DNA of 64,000 bases, from contig JASXTE010000001.1 in the NCBI GenBank assembly GCA_030280995.1, forward strand, positions 29,048,606-29,112,605, written 5' to 3'. Numbering within the stretch: the first letter of the stretch is position 1; the number at the start of each line of letters is the position of its first letter. The notes under the pieces are model-generated. The model saw only the letters and a list, made by a program, of their open reading frames with translations. It made no database searches and had not been told where the DNA came from. The DNA is from Hemileia vastatrix (lineage: Eukaryota; Basidiomycota; Pucciniomycetes; Pucciniales; Zaghouaniaceae). A program made the translations under genes and the position numbers. Shown one piece after another: positions 11,653 through 21,995 of the stretch.

Positions 11653-13140
11653 TTATTTTGATTTAAATTTATTCAAGAGATTTTTAAGATCAGAGATTTC
11701 ATTTTCTGGAATCCACTGGTCATATTCACTTGATTTATTTTCAAATCTTAATAGATACTCAACTCCCTTTTCTTTTGTAAGGTGTCTCTTTTTAAGTATC
11801 TTTTCAATTTCTGCCTTTTCAACTGTTTCTTCAGGTTGCTGTTTATTCCTTCCTGATCTTCTTGTAAATAGAGTAGTATCATTAGAATGGTATGGTTTTA
11901 TAAGAGATATAGGAAATACTGGATGTTTTCTATCATATGGTGCATATAGAATAACCTCAACAGCATCGTTACCAACCATCTTTTTCACTACCAATGGTCC
12001 AATGAACGGATCTTTCAATTTAACATTACCATTTAAATTGAAATGTAGTGTAGAAATAAGGACTTCATCACCCACTTTGAACATTTGTTCTTTATGGGCT
12101 TTATCCCATCTTTTCTTCTCATACTCAAATGCCTTATTCATACATTATTGAGCATGTTTTCTGCATAATTCTTGCATCTGAAGAAAAGACTTAGTACCTG
12201 GATGGATATCTAATCTAGGTAATTTATTAAGAGGCTTAGCAGGGGTATTAGGTACATAACCCAACCATAACTCAAATAGCTTTTTGTCAGTGACAGAATG
12301 TACTGTACTAATGTATGAAAATTCTAAACCTGGTATAAGGGTTACCCAATCATGCGTGAATTTGTCATTGCCTTTAAAGTTAAGACCAAAAGCACAGTAT
12401 CTTCCTATCATATCTTCTAAAGTTTGTAACATTCTTTCTGCTAGCCCATCAGTTTGTGGATGGTGTGCTGTAGAAAGTTTTAATTGACACCCTGAAACAT
12501 CCATAAGTGATGTCCAGAACTCAGAACTAAATTTAGGATCTCTGTCAGAGACTATTGCTTTGGGGAAACCTGCTATATTTAACATTTGTGTCCACCATAA
12601 AAAAGCTAAGTCCTTTGCAGAAACCTCTTTATGAGTAGGAATAAATTTACACATTTTTGTAAATCTATCAACAACTACCCAGCAGGAGTTATAACTCTTA
12701 TGTCCTGCTATTGGCAAACCTGTTACAAAGTCCATGTTAACAATTTCCCATGGAGCTTTGGGTTGCTCAATTTGTTGTAATAAACCAGCTCTTTTGCCTG
12801 TTAATCTTTTAGATTTTTGACAAGAATCACATGTCTCAACATATTTTTGAACATCATCAGACATGTTAATCCACCAAGCTGTGTTTTTTACTCTGGTTAA
12901 TGTTTTATAGAAGTTAAAATGACCTGCTAATATATCATCATGACATATACTTAACATTAACTCCTTCATTGAAGGGGTAATTACAATTACATTACTTAAT
13001 TTTTTCCTGTAATATATAAAACCATCCTCAATGGAAAATTTTCCTTTTTCTAATGCTTCTTTATACTTATTTGGTAATGTTTTTATTAAAACATTCATTG
13101 AAGCATTAGATGGATCATTTAATATTGTAGTGAGTTTACT
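11653..13140 (-). pseudogene. Integrase and chromodomain of element B pol
   Basis: 12145-13098 contains the zinc-binding HHCC region (HDDILAGH ... CDSCQKSK) and the catalytic core: Asp in NMDFVTGLP, Asp in VSDRDPKF, and Glu in HPQTDGLAERM. After an in-frame stop at about 12142, 11653-12141 carries the C-terminal barrel (FKVGDEVLIST) and a chromodomain (IEKILKKRHLTKEKGVEYLL, then YDQWIPENEI). The chromodomain marks a chromovirus; in this clade it targets integration to modified histones. The frame is broken by at least one stop, so it is a fossil. Confidence 0.9.
13136..13140. repeat. Target site duplication of A, left copy (TTACT)
   Basis: TTACT directly precedes the A 5' LTR and is repeated at 21991-21995 directly after its 3' LTR. 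Five bp is the usual size for Ty3/Gypsy integrases. Confidence 0.95.
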
Positions 13141-14318
13141 TGTCAGCCTAAATATCCTTAGGACTGAGTATTTCTTATGCTTAAAATAAGATAAACTTAA
13201 CTTGATTAAGCTTATATCTTAAAAATAAGGTTAAAATTATAATATATATTATTTTATTATATATATATATAATTATTATTCTATTATATAATTTATAATA
13301 GTTTAAATAGCTTATCCATGGCCTAATAATACTTATTAAGGTGTTAATGGAGTCATAATATACTTATCTTAAGTGATATGAAGTAATTATTGACATACAT
13401 AAGCTTATATGTATACATAAATCTCATATTCAGTGAAATATGCAGTATATTATGTATATTTAGGCATATAAGTGGGTTTTAGCCCCTTAATAGCCTATAA
13501 CCTTTGTTTTTCTGCTTATTTTAGGTCATATGGACGAAATCAGTGGACTCACAACGCCTACAGAAGCATAGACACCTATATCAGGCGCATACACCCAGTT
13601 TGGACAACTAAAATTACTTACTTGGATGGTTATTCACAGATTTATGGGTTGGAAGGATGTTTCTGGGTTAATGTGGATGCTTGGGGATGTTATTGGGGGC
13701 TTGGACATTTTATTTGTTTCCTTTATATGCTTTTAGTTTCATTAAATCTCTTTTTGATTATTTATTTTACCTGTTTCTTTATGGTATCCGCTTTTATCTG
13801 GGTTTTCTATTTATGGTATGACTCTGTGTTATTATTAATAGTGATGGAGGTTCCTTACTGGAGGTCTGGGTGTTGAAACTGCTTGAAGTGGACGCCATGG
13901 GGAGGTGATGGGCCCTCACAGTGCTGTAATTGCCAGGGATAGCAGTGACATCATCTGGATTGAAGGTCTGTGCACTCCAGTGGATTTGGGTATAAGAACG
14001 GAGGGATTTTGACGGTTTATTATCATCATTCAATTACTACACTTCAAAAAAACACTACAATACAATTATTAGTATCCATAAATATATTATAAATCCCTTA
14101 TAAATTGATATTATCTTTATATAAGCTATAACTATATTTTATTCTTCTATTTTCCACCACTAGCACACATTTAAATCCAAGTATTTGTGAGTTTTATTTG
14201 AGTATAACTATTTTATTAGTCTTCCCATGAGGTTTAATCACTAAATCATTTATCAATAGGTAGTAGGACCATAAAATAACACTATTATATCATACTTATA
14301 TACTAGACTATACTGACA
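13141..14318 (+). repeat. 5' LTR of element A
   Basis: 1178 bp, TGTCAG...CTGACA. It contains a CATATAAG TATA-like motif near 13465. A 134-codon frame (13472-13876) and an antisense 79-codon frame (13794-14033) recur in other copies of the LTR. The GT-rich centre around 13690 (GGGGATGTTATTGGGGGC) is conserved in all copies. Confidence 0.95.
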
Positions 14319-14320
14319 AT

Positions 14321-14338
14321 TGGGGGTCTTTCCTTATA
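14321..14338 (+). promoter_or_regulatory. Primer binding site of element A
   Basis: Two bases after the LTR, TGGGGGTCTTTCC starts with the TGG expected for pairing to a tRNA CCA end. E has the same sequence at 42605. The priming tRNA cannot be named from this window. Confidence 0.65.
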
Positions 14339-14828
14339 TTTTACTTATTATTTAGTATAAGCCTTGGGACATGATTTTTACCTTAGTACAGCTCAAAATT
14401 AACCAAATATTTGGGTCTTCTGCATATTAGTGGGTCATCACAACTCATTGATTGCGGAAAAGAACCCTTATAATAATTGTACTAATTTTTACCATAAAAA
14501 TTAGATATTTACATTAGTAACTGTACCCAATATAAACCCAATTTCACTTGGTATTTGGACACCAATATAACACCCAATTAAATTGGTATTTGGCTAAAGC
14601 TTGGTAAGCTAATTATTCACCCTAATAGAGGTCTAGTTAAACTTCTTATTTTATTTTTAACAGATTTTTTTGAATTTTTCTTACATTTTATTTAAATAAA
14701 TAAAGATATAAATTTAGGGTAAGCTCCATTGCTTATTTATTAGTAATATAATTGCTAATATCCTTTGTCTACTAATTCCATAGAGTTTTTTCCTTTTGTA
14801 GACGTAAAAGATTGTCATTCTGAACAAT

Positions 14829-16970
14829 ATGAGTGCTCCCCAGGATAGTGTAAGTGAACAGCCTGCTTATAATACCAGGTCTAAAGCTAACAAAAACTTT
14901 CCAGGACATCACCATGGAGGGACAACAGTACCCCCAGCCAGAAAGCATGAGTATAGAGGAAAAGGATGCCCTCTTAAAAAAGATAACTATCAAAAAGACG
15001 TCTCCTCCTCTTCAGGATCAACTGTTCCACCTGGCCAAACAGGTTTTGAAGTTGGAGGAATCAAAATCTCTCATGTTCAAAGAAGTAGAGCAGTTGCAAA
15101 ACAATTGCAAGGTAGGGTATCAGCAGATGAATCAGGCAATAGCAGAATTAAAGGGAGGCCAGCCCAGTCAATCAAATCAGCAACCCCCTACCCAAGGAGG
15201 GTCCACTCACTCCCAGGAGAAAATCGTGGTAGACAAATGGAAATGGGACTGGTTTCACCAACAGTGGACAACCCACAGTTGCAACAGGGATCCACCCCCT
15301 CATCTGACTTCCTCAGCTCACCCTTACAAGGGAAAAAAGCGCCAAAAATCTGGACTGGCAACCATCCCTTGGTAAGTAACTTACCCTCTCAGATTAGACA
15401 TAATACTGATAATTACAATATAGGTAATTCTATTGATTTTAAATCTGTACAAAAAATAGAGGAGGATTTAAGAAATTTAGGTTTTAGAGTAGATACACCT
15501 GACTTGTCTTTTGTCCATAATAACAGTACTATATACAATGATAAGACAGTTAATCCTCAGTTGCAACCACCTACTAGTGAGATGAGAAGTTCACAGGAGA
15601 GTGAGAGAATTGAAAAGGAGGACATGGAATATTTTAACAATAATCCAACTGTCCATAGAATTGTTTCAGCATTGTGGAATAGAATGACTGATTGTGAGGA
15701 ACAGACAGTTAAGCTCACTAGTGATACAATTTCATCCTTGACATTGAACATTTCTCAATTAGCAACACGTAATAAAGAATTAGAGAAAGAACATTTGTCT
15801 CTAACTCTTAAATATGATTCATTGAGTAATAAATATAATGACCTTTCAAACAAATTTTGTGAGTTAGAGAAATTATATGAAACACATTTATTAAAAACTG
15901 AATCAAGAACAAAGTTATCCTTTGCCCAGACAAATCAAAGTGTTTCTGAGTTTCTACAAAGATTAACTAAAGTTGAGATTGAAACAGCCAATCTACTGAT
16001 GAACCAGGATAATCATAAGTATAATAAATATAATAATAATCCTTTCATAGGTAAAAGTGAATCTCATTCCTTCCCTGTACCACCACAATTAAAACCATCT
16101 GGTGGTAGTGTCAAATCTGAAAATGTAAGTCACAAATCCGTGCAGGAAGAAATACAAGACCATTTATCAAAAGTGAATGAGTTGTTGAATTTACCTAAGA
16201 TTAGTGAGATAAAATCCAATCAGAAGAACTGGCCTAAGATAGATCAGTACCCAACTTATGATGGGGAAGCCAGCTCTGATTGGCAACATTTTATTCAAAG
16301 AATTGACAACTTGAAATTCTCATATAAGTTACCAGATGAAGAGATAACATCAAAATTAATTTCTTTATTTAAGGATGTTGCTTTATTATGGTTTGAAGCT
16401 GTCTTAAGTGAGGGTAGAGACTACTCTTGGGCTGAATGGAAACAACTTATTGAAAAACAATTTGGAGGTTCTAAATTCAGGCTTACTCAGCAGAGACTGT
16501 ATGAGAAGACTAGGTATAATCCGTTGAATGGTGACAAACCTATGGTATTTTTAATGAATTTAAACAAAATATTAAAAGCCATTGAGCCTCATATGGATTT
16601 TAACTTATGGAAAGATAAGATAATATACAAATTACCTATATCTGTCAGAGACATTGTTGTAGCTAGAACATTAAATGTTACTGAATATTCTGACTTTATT
16701 AATATTTGCAATGAAATATTATTAAACCATAAGTATGAATCAAGGTATTCCACTTATAAGCAACATGTTGAACCTGTAAAAACTCAGAATTCAAAAACAC
16801 TTCAGGAGAAGCAGAAAAAACCTACTGCACCTGTAGTACCTAAAAAGTATGAAACAAATACTTGTTATAAGTGTAACAAACCTTGGGTCAAAGGTCACAA
16901 ATGTGAGAAAAACATAAATATTGTTGAAAATCAACGTGAATCTGAAACTGAAACTGAAAAGAGTAAATAA
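14829..16970 (+). CDS. gag: Gag polyprotein of element A
   Basis: 713 codons, from an ATG 510 bp downstream of the LTR to an in-frame TAA at 16968-16970. The first part is polar and basic and overlaps another conserved frame (14854-15375). Residues about 300-390 are a coiled coil (NISQLATRNKELEKEHLSL and following heptads). Residues about 467-620 match the retrotransposon Gag capsid-like domain (WPKIDQYPTYDGEASSDW, then ALLWFEAVL and WAEWKQLIEKQF). Residues about 679-692 are a chromovirus zinc knuckle (CYKCNKPWVKGHKC). Gag would package the RNA in cytoplasmic particles. The stop is shared with B but replaced by Glu in E, so it may mark the gag-pol boundary rather than decay. Confidence 0.85.
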   Translation: MSAPQDSVSEQPAYNTRSKANKNFPGHHHGGTTVPPARKHEYRGKGCPLKKDNYQKDVSSSSGSTVPPGQTGFEVGGIKISHVQRSRAVAKQLQGRVSADESGNSRIKGRPAQSIKSATPYPRRVHSLPGENRGRQMEMGLVSPTVDNPQLQQGSTPSSDFLSSPLQGKKAPKIWTGNHPLVSNLPSQIRHNTDNYNIGNSIDFKSVQKIEEDLRNLGFRVDTPDLSFVHNNSTIYNDKTVNPQLQPPTSEMRSSQESERIEKEDMEYFNNNPTVHRIVSALWNRMTDCEEQTVKLTSDTISSLTLNISQLATRNKELEKEHLSLTLKYDSLSNKYNDLSNKFCELEKLYETHLLKTESRTKLSFAQTNQSVSEFLQRLTKVEIETANLLMNQDNHKYNKYNNNPFIGKSESHSFPVPPQLKPSGGSVKSENVSHKSVQEEIQDHLSKVNELLNLPKISEIKSNQKNWPKIDQYPTYDGEASSDWQHFIQRIDNLKFSYKLPDEEITSKLISLFKDVALLWFEAVLSEGRDYSWAEWKQLIEKQFGGSKFRLTQQRLYEKTRYNPLNGDKPMVFLMNLNKILKAIEPHMDFNLWKDKIIYKLPISVRDIVVARTLNVTEYSDFINICNEILLNHKYESRYSTYKQHVEPVKTQNSKTLQEKQKKPTAPVVPKKYETNTCYKCNKPWVKGHKCEKNINIVENQRESETETEKSK
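14854..15375 (+). CDS. Conserved +1-frame ORF overlapping gag (A)
   Basis: This 173-codon frame runs +1 to gag. It has a coiled-coil middle (LHHLAKQVLKLEESK-like heptads), a tryptophan cluster (DKWKWDWFHQQW), then AHPYKGKKRQK and ends IPW-stop. The stop overlaps TTGGTAAGT, a good splice donor. The Gypsy copy C, which is diverged from A, has the same order in the same relative frame (KWQWDWLNTQW, HPYQGGKRRRK, KPW), and D and E agree. Such conservation suggests a translated product or a spliced first exon of Gag. Which start codon is used is unknown; a later ATG at 14912 would omit the poorly conserved lead. Confidence 0.6.
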   Translation: MNSLLIIPGLKLTKTFQDITMEGQQYPQPESMSIEEKDALLKKITIKKTSPPLQDQLFHLAKQVLKLEESKSLMFKEVEQLQNNCKVGYQQMNQAIAELKGGQPSQSNQQPPTQGGSTHSQEKIVVDKWKWDWFHQQWTTHSCNRDPPPHLTSSAHPYKGKKRQKSGLATIPW

Positions 16971-19900
16971 TCAAGTGATTATGACAGCAATATCTCATAT
17001 AGTGATGAAAATGAAGTCTGTATGTTGGAAGATGATTTGTCCATCTTTGAAAATCCAATATTAAATATGGACTCAAATGAATCTTTAATTAATTTTGAGG
17101 ATGCTGAAATCATTAAGGATATACAAGCTGATAACTTTAGAATGACACCTATCACGGTTCCAGCTATCATTTCTGGTGAAAATGTTAATATAGTATTGGA
17201 CACAGGAGCTGCTGGTTCAGTTGTTTCCACTAATACATTACAGAAAATTGATAGAGAATATAAGTTTAAGCTTGAACCACTTCAAAATAAAAATTGGAGA
17301 GGTTTTGGATCAGTACTACACCCAATTGGTAAATACAAAGCTGCAGTTTTCTTTAAACACCAACATGGTTATGTAAGGGTAACTTGTGACTTTGTAGTAA
17401 TGGATAATACTAATTGTAGTAACTGTTTTATCATTGGAAATGATATTCTGACTAAATTTGGTGTTAAATTAGACCCTGCTAATAACAATTTTACAATTGG
17501 CATGAGTTGTAAAAGGAAATTTAAAATAAATTCTTTTAACACAGTCTTACACATTGTGTCAGTAACAAATTCCCCGTCTAAAGGAAGAGAATCCAATGAG
17601 ATGGAACTTCTGGAAACAGAAATTTCAAAAGCATCATTTGGCACTCAGATAAGTGAAACTGAGAAAGATAATATTTTGGAATTAATTAAAGCTTTTCCAA
17701 TGGCTTTTGCACATGGTACAAATGAACTTGGCCTTGTAAAAGATCATGAAATGAAAATTAGTTTAACCTGTGATATGGATAATATTCCTGCTAGTCTTAA
17801 AAAGAAACCATACCCTGCTTCACCAATGAAGAGGAAAGACATAGAGGATAATATTAAGATGTTATTAAAAATGAACATTCTTGAGAAGGTTGAAACTACA
17901 CCAAAATATTGTGTAATATCACCAGTGTTGATTTCCTATGAACAAGATAAAGCAAGACTGTGCGGTGATTATAGAGCATTAAATAAATTTACAGTAGATG
18001 ATATTTATCCCTTGCCAAGGATTGCCTCTATACATGCTACCCTTAAAGGTGCTAAATATATAAGTTGCCTAGATGGAAATAAAGGGTACCATCAAATTCC
18101 TGTTGAAAAGAATTCACAGAACTTTTTGTTGATAACAACACACATGGGAATTTATAAGTATGTGAGAATGCCATTTGGACCAAAAAATGCTCCATCAGTA
18201 TTTCAAAAGTTAATGGATATAACATTCCATAATGAAATGATTGAGGGATGGTTAATGGTATACATTGATGACATCATAGTGTTCTCTAAAACTTTTTATG
18301 AACACTTAATCCATTTAAGGAAAGTATTTCAGAAAATGGATGTAATAAAAATGACCCTTGCATTGAAAAAATGTAAATTTGGGTTTGAATCTTTAAAAGT
18401 GCTTGGTCATATTGTATCTGGCTTGCAAATATGTGTAGACCAAAATAAAGTGGCTGCAATAAAGAATATTGGCATTCCTCAAAATGTGAAGGATGTACAA
18501 TCTTTTCTTGGAATGTGTGGTTATTATAGACAATATATAAAAAACTACCAATCAATTGCTGCACCACTGACCACACTGATAAAGAAATCAGAAGATTTCA
18601 TTTGGAATAATGAAAGACAACAAGCTTTTAATAAGTTGAAAGAATGTTTAATGACAGCTCCTATCTTGGGATTACCAGATTTCCAATTACCTTTTGTATT
18701 ATATACAGATGAAAGTTTTATTGGACTAGGTGCTGCTTTACATCAAAAACAACTTATTGAAGGTAAAATGTCAGAAGTAGTAATCTGCTATATTACACGT
18801 ACTCTGAGAAGTGGTGAATTGAAATATGGTGCTACTCAACTTGAATGTTTGGCAGTAGTATGGGCTCTTGAAAAGCTACATTACTACCTTGAGGACCAAA
18901 AATTTGAGTTAATCACTGAATGTAGTGCAGTTAAGTCACTCTTAAACATGAAAACTCCTAATAGACACATGTTTAGATGGCAATTAGCTGTACAAGAATA
19001 CAGAGGACGGATGACTATTACACATAGAGCAGGAACCTTGCACTCTAATGTAGATCTGTTATCTAGAGTACCTCTGCCTAATAATGATGATAATCCTGCT
19101 TATGTTCCTGAGTCAGAGATTATTAACATTTATGGCATTTATATTGTAGATCTTGAGGATAAATTTATGCAATCAATTCTTGATAATTATAATTCAGATC
19201 CTGACTTAAGTTAATTAACTACAATATTAAATGATCCATCTAATGCTTCAATGAATGTTTTAATAAAAACATTACCAATTAAGTATAAAGAGGCATTAGA
19301 AAAAGGAAAATTTTCCATTGAGGATGGTTTTATATATTACAGGAAAAAATTAAGTAATGTAATTGTAATTCCCCCTTCAATGAAGGAGTTAATGTTAAGT
19401 ATATGTCATGATGATATATTAGCAGGTCATTTTGACTACCATAAAACATTAACCAGGGTAAAAAACACAGCTTGGTGGATTAACATGTCTGAGGATGTTC
19501 AGAAATATGTCGAAACATGTGATTCTTGTCAAAAATATAAAAGATTAACAGGAAAAAGAGCTGTTTTATTACAACAAATTGAGCAACCAAAAGCTCCATG
19601 GGAAATCATTAACATGGACTTTGTAACAGGTTTGCCAATAGCAGGGCATAAGAGTTATAACTCCTGCTGGGTAATTGTAGATAGATTTACAAAGATGTGT
19701 AAATTTATTCCTACCCACAAAGAGTTTTCTGCAAAGTACTTAGCTTTTTTATGGTGGACAATAATGTTAAATACAGCAGGTATCCCCAAAGCAATAGTTT
19801 CTGACAGAGATCATAAATTTACTTCTGAGTTCTGGATGTCACTTATGGATGTTTCAGGGTGTCAATTAAAACTTTCTACAGCACACCATCCACAAACTGA

Positions 19901-20696
19901 TGGGCTAGCAGAAAGAATGATACAAACTTTAGAAGATATGATAAGAAGATACTGTGCTTTTGGTCTTAACTTTAAAGGCAATGACAAATTCACGCATGAT
20001 TGGGTAACCCTTATCCCAGGTTTAGAATTTGCATATAATAGTACAGTACATTCTGTCACTGGCAAAAAGCCATTTGAGTTATGGTTGGGTTATGTACCTA
20101 ATACCCCTGCTAAAACTCTTAATAAGTTACCTTGATTCGATATTCATCCAGGTACTAAATCTTATCTTCAGATGCAGGAACTATGCAGAAAACATGCTCA
20201 AGAATGTATAAATAAGGCTTTTGAGTATGAAAAGAAAAGATGGGATAAAGCCCATAAAGAACAAATGTTCAAAGAGGGTGATGAAGTCCTTATTTCAACG
20301 CTACATTTCAATTTAAATGGTAATGTTAAATTGAAGGATCCATTCATTGGACCATTTGTAGTTAAAAAGATGGTTGGTAATAATGCTGTTGAGGTTATTC
20401 TATATGCACCATATGATAGAAAACATCCAGTATTTCCTATTTATCTTATAAAACCATACCATACTAATGATGCTGCTCTATTTCCAAGAAGATCAGGAAG
20501 GCATAAACAGCAACCAGAAGAAATAGTGGAAAAGGCAGAAATTGAAAAGATTCTTAAAAAGAGACACCTTACTAAAGAAAAGGGAGTTGAGTATCTATTA
20601 AGATTTAAAAATAAATCAAGTGAATATGACCAGTGGATTCCAGAAAATGAAATCTCTGATCTTAAAAATCTCTTGAAAAAATTTAAATCTAAATAA
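16971..20696 (+). pseudogene. pol: Pol of element A: protease, RT, RNase H, integrase, chromodomain
   Basis: The frame is the same as gag after the TAA at 16968. The aspartic protease has VLDTGAAGSVVS (about 17197-17230). RT carries DYRALNKFTVDDIYPLPRI and the active site YIDDIIVFSKT (YIDD at 18261-18272). RNase H has LYTDESFIGLGAAL, where E has TDAS. Integrase follows with the HHCC motif (19400-19540) and catalytic Asp, Asp and Glu in NMDFVTGLP, VSDRDHKF and HPQTDGLAERM. A C-terminal chromodomain ends at 20696. Two stops inactivate it: TAA at 19212-19214 (Lys in E) and TGA at 20133-20135 (Arg in E). The His in SDRDHKF replaces the usual Pro. Confidence 0.9.
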
Positions 20697-20801
20697 TACT
20701 GTTCATTCAGTATATGTATTATAAAAATTATTTTTTTATTTTATTATTTCAATCCTTAAGTTTAATCAAAATGTCTTAACATTTTTTTTATTGTTTTTTT
20801 T

Positions 20802-20813
20802 GGGGTGAGGGAG
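20802..20813 (+). promoter_or_regulatory. Polypurine tract of element A
   Basis: GGGGTGAGGGAG immediately precedes the 3' LTR after a T run. It would prime plus-strand DNA synthesis. The same tract lies at 49085-49096 in E. Confidence 0.85.
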
Positions 20814-21990
20814 TGTCAGCCTAAATATCCTTAGGACTGAGTATTTCTTATGCTTAAAATAAGATAAACTTAACTTGATTAAGCTTATATCTTAAAAATA
20901 AGGTTAAAATTATAATATATATTATTTTATTATATATATATATAATTATTATTGTATTATATAATTTATAATAGTTTAAATAGCTTATCCATGGCCTAAT
21001 AATACTTATTAAGGTGTTAATGGAGTCATAATATACTTATCTTAAGTGATATGAAGTAATTATTGACATACATAAGCTTATATGTATACATAAATCTCAT
21101 ATTCAGTGAAATATGCAGTATATTATGTATATTTAGGCATATAAGTGGGTTTTAGCCCCTTAATAGCCTATAACCTTTGTTTTTCTGCTTATTTTAGGTC
21201 ATATAGACGAAATTAGTGGACTCACAACGCCTACAGAAGCATAGACACCTATATCAGGCGCATACACCCAGTTTGGACAACTAAAATTACTTCCTTGGAT
21301 GGTTATTCACAGATTTATGGGTTGGAACGATGTTTCTGGGTTAATGTGGATGCTTGGGGATGTTATTGGGGGCTTGGACATTTTATTTGTTTCCTTTATA
21401 TGCTTTTAGTTTCATTAAATCTCTTTTTGATCATTTATTTTACCTGTTTCTTTATGGTATCCGCTTTTATCTGGGTTTTCTATTTATGGTATGACTCTGT
21501 GTTATTATTAATAGTGATGGAGGGTCCTTACTGGAGGTCTGGGTGTTGAAACTGCTTGAAGTGGACTCCATGGGGAGGTGATGGGCCCTCACAGTGCTGT
21601 AATTGCCGGAAATAGCAGTGACATCATCTGGATTGAAGGTCTGTGCACTCCAGTGGATTTGGGTATAAGTACGGAGGGATTTTGACGGTTTATTATCATC
21701 ATTCAATTACTACACTTCAAACAAACACTACAAAACAATTATTAGTATCAATAAATATATTATAAAGCCCTTATAAATTGATATTATCTTTATATAAGCT
21801 ATAACTATATTTTATTCTTCTATTTTCCACCACTAGCACACATTTGAATCCAAGTATTTATGAGTTTTGTTTGAGTATAACTATTTTATTAGTCTTCCCC
21901 TGAGGTTTAATCATAAATCATTTATCAATAAGTAGTAGGACCATAAAATAACACTATTATATCATACTTATATACTAGACTATACTGACA
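20814..21990 (+). repeat. 3' LTR of element A
   Basis: 1177 bp, TGTCAG...CTGACA. It differs from the 5' LTR at scattered sites (for example ATATAGACGAAATTAG against ATATGGACGAAATCAG), consistent with ageing since insertion. Confidence 0.95.
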
Positions 21991-21995
21991 TTACT
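21991..21995. repeat. Target site duplication of A, right copy (TTACT)
   Basis: Matches 13136-13140 exactly. Confidence 0.95.

Larger units (their letters stand above)
10358..13140 (-). mobile_element. Chromovirus copy B, 3' part
   Basis: This minus-strand relative of A and E comprises the 3' LTR (10358-11536), a polypurine tract and the end of pol (integrase and chromodomain). It stops at 13140, where element A inserted. The remaining 5' part resumes at 21991 and the two junctions share TTACT. Joining across A restores an uninterrupted pol reading at the junction (Ser-Lys-Leu-Thr-Thr, as in E). Confidence 0.9.
13141..21990 (+). mobile_element. Full-length chromovirus (Ty3/Gypsy) copy A
   Basis: This 8.85-kb element has LTRs at 13141-14318 and 20814-21990 with TGTCAG...CTGACA ends, a primer binding site, gag, pol with C-terminal chromodomain and a polypurine tract. 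It is flanked by TTACT and lies within the minus-strand copy B of its own family. The two LTRs differ at roughly fifteen to twenty sites by eye, so the insertion is older than E. Pol carries two private stops, at 19212 and 20133. Confidence 0.95.
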
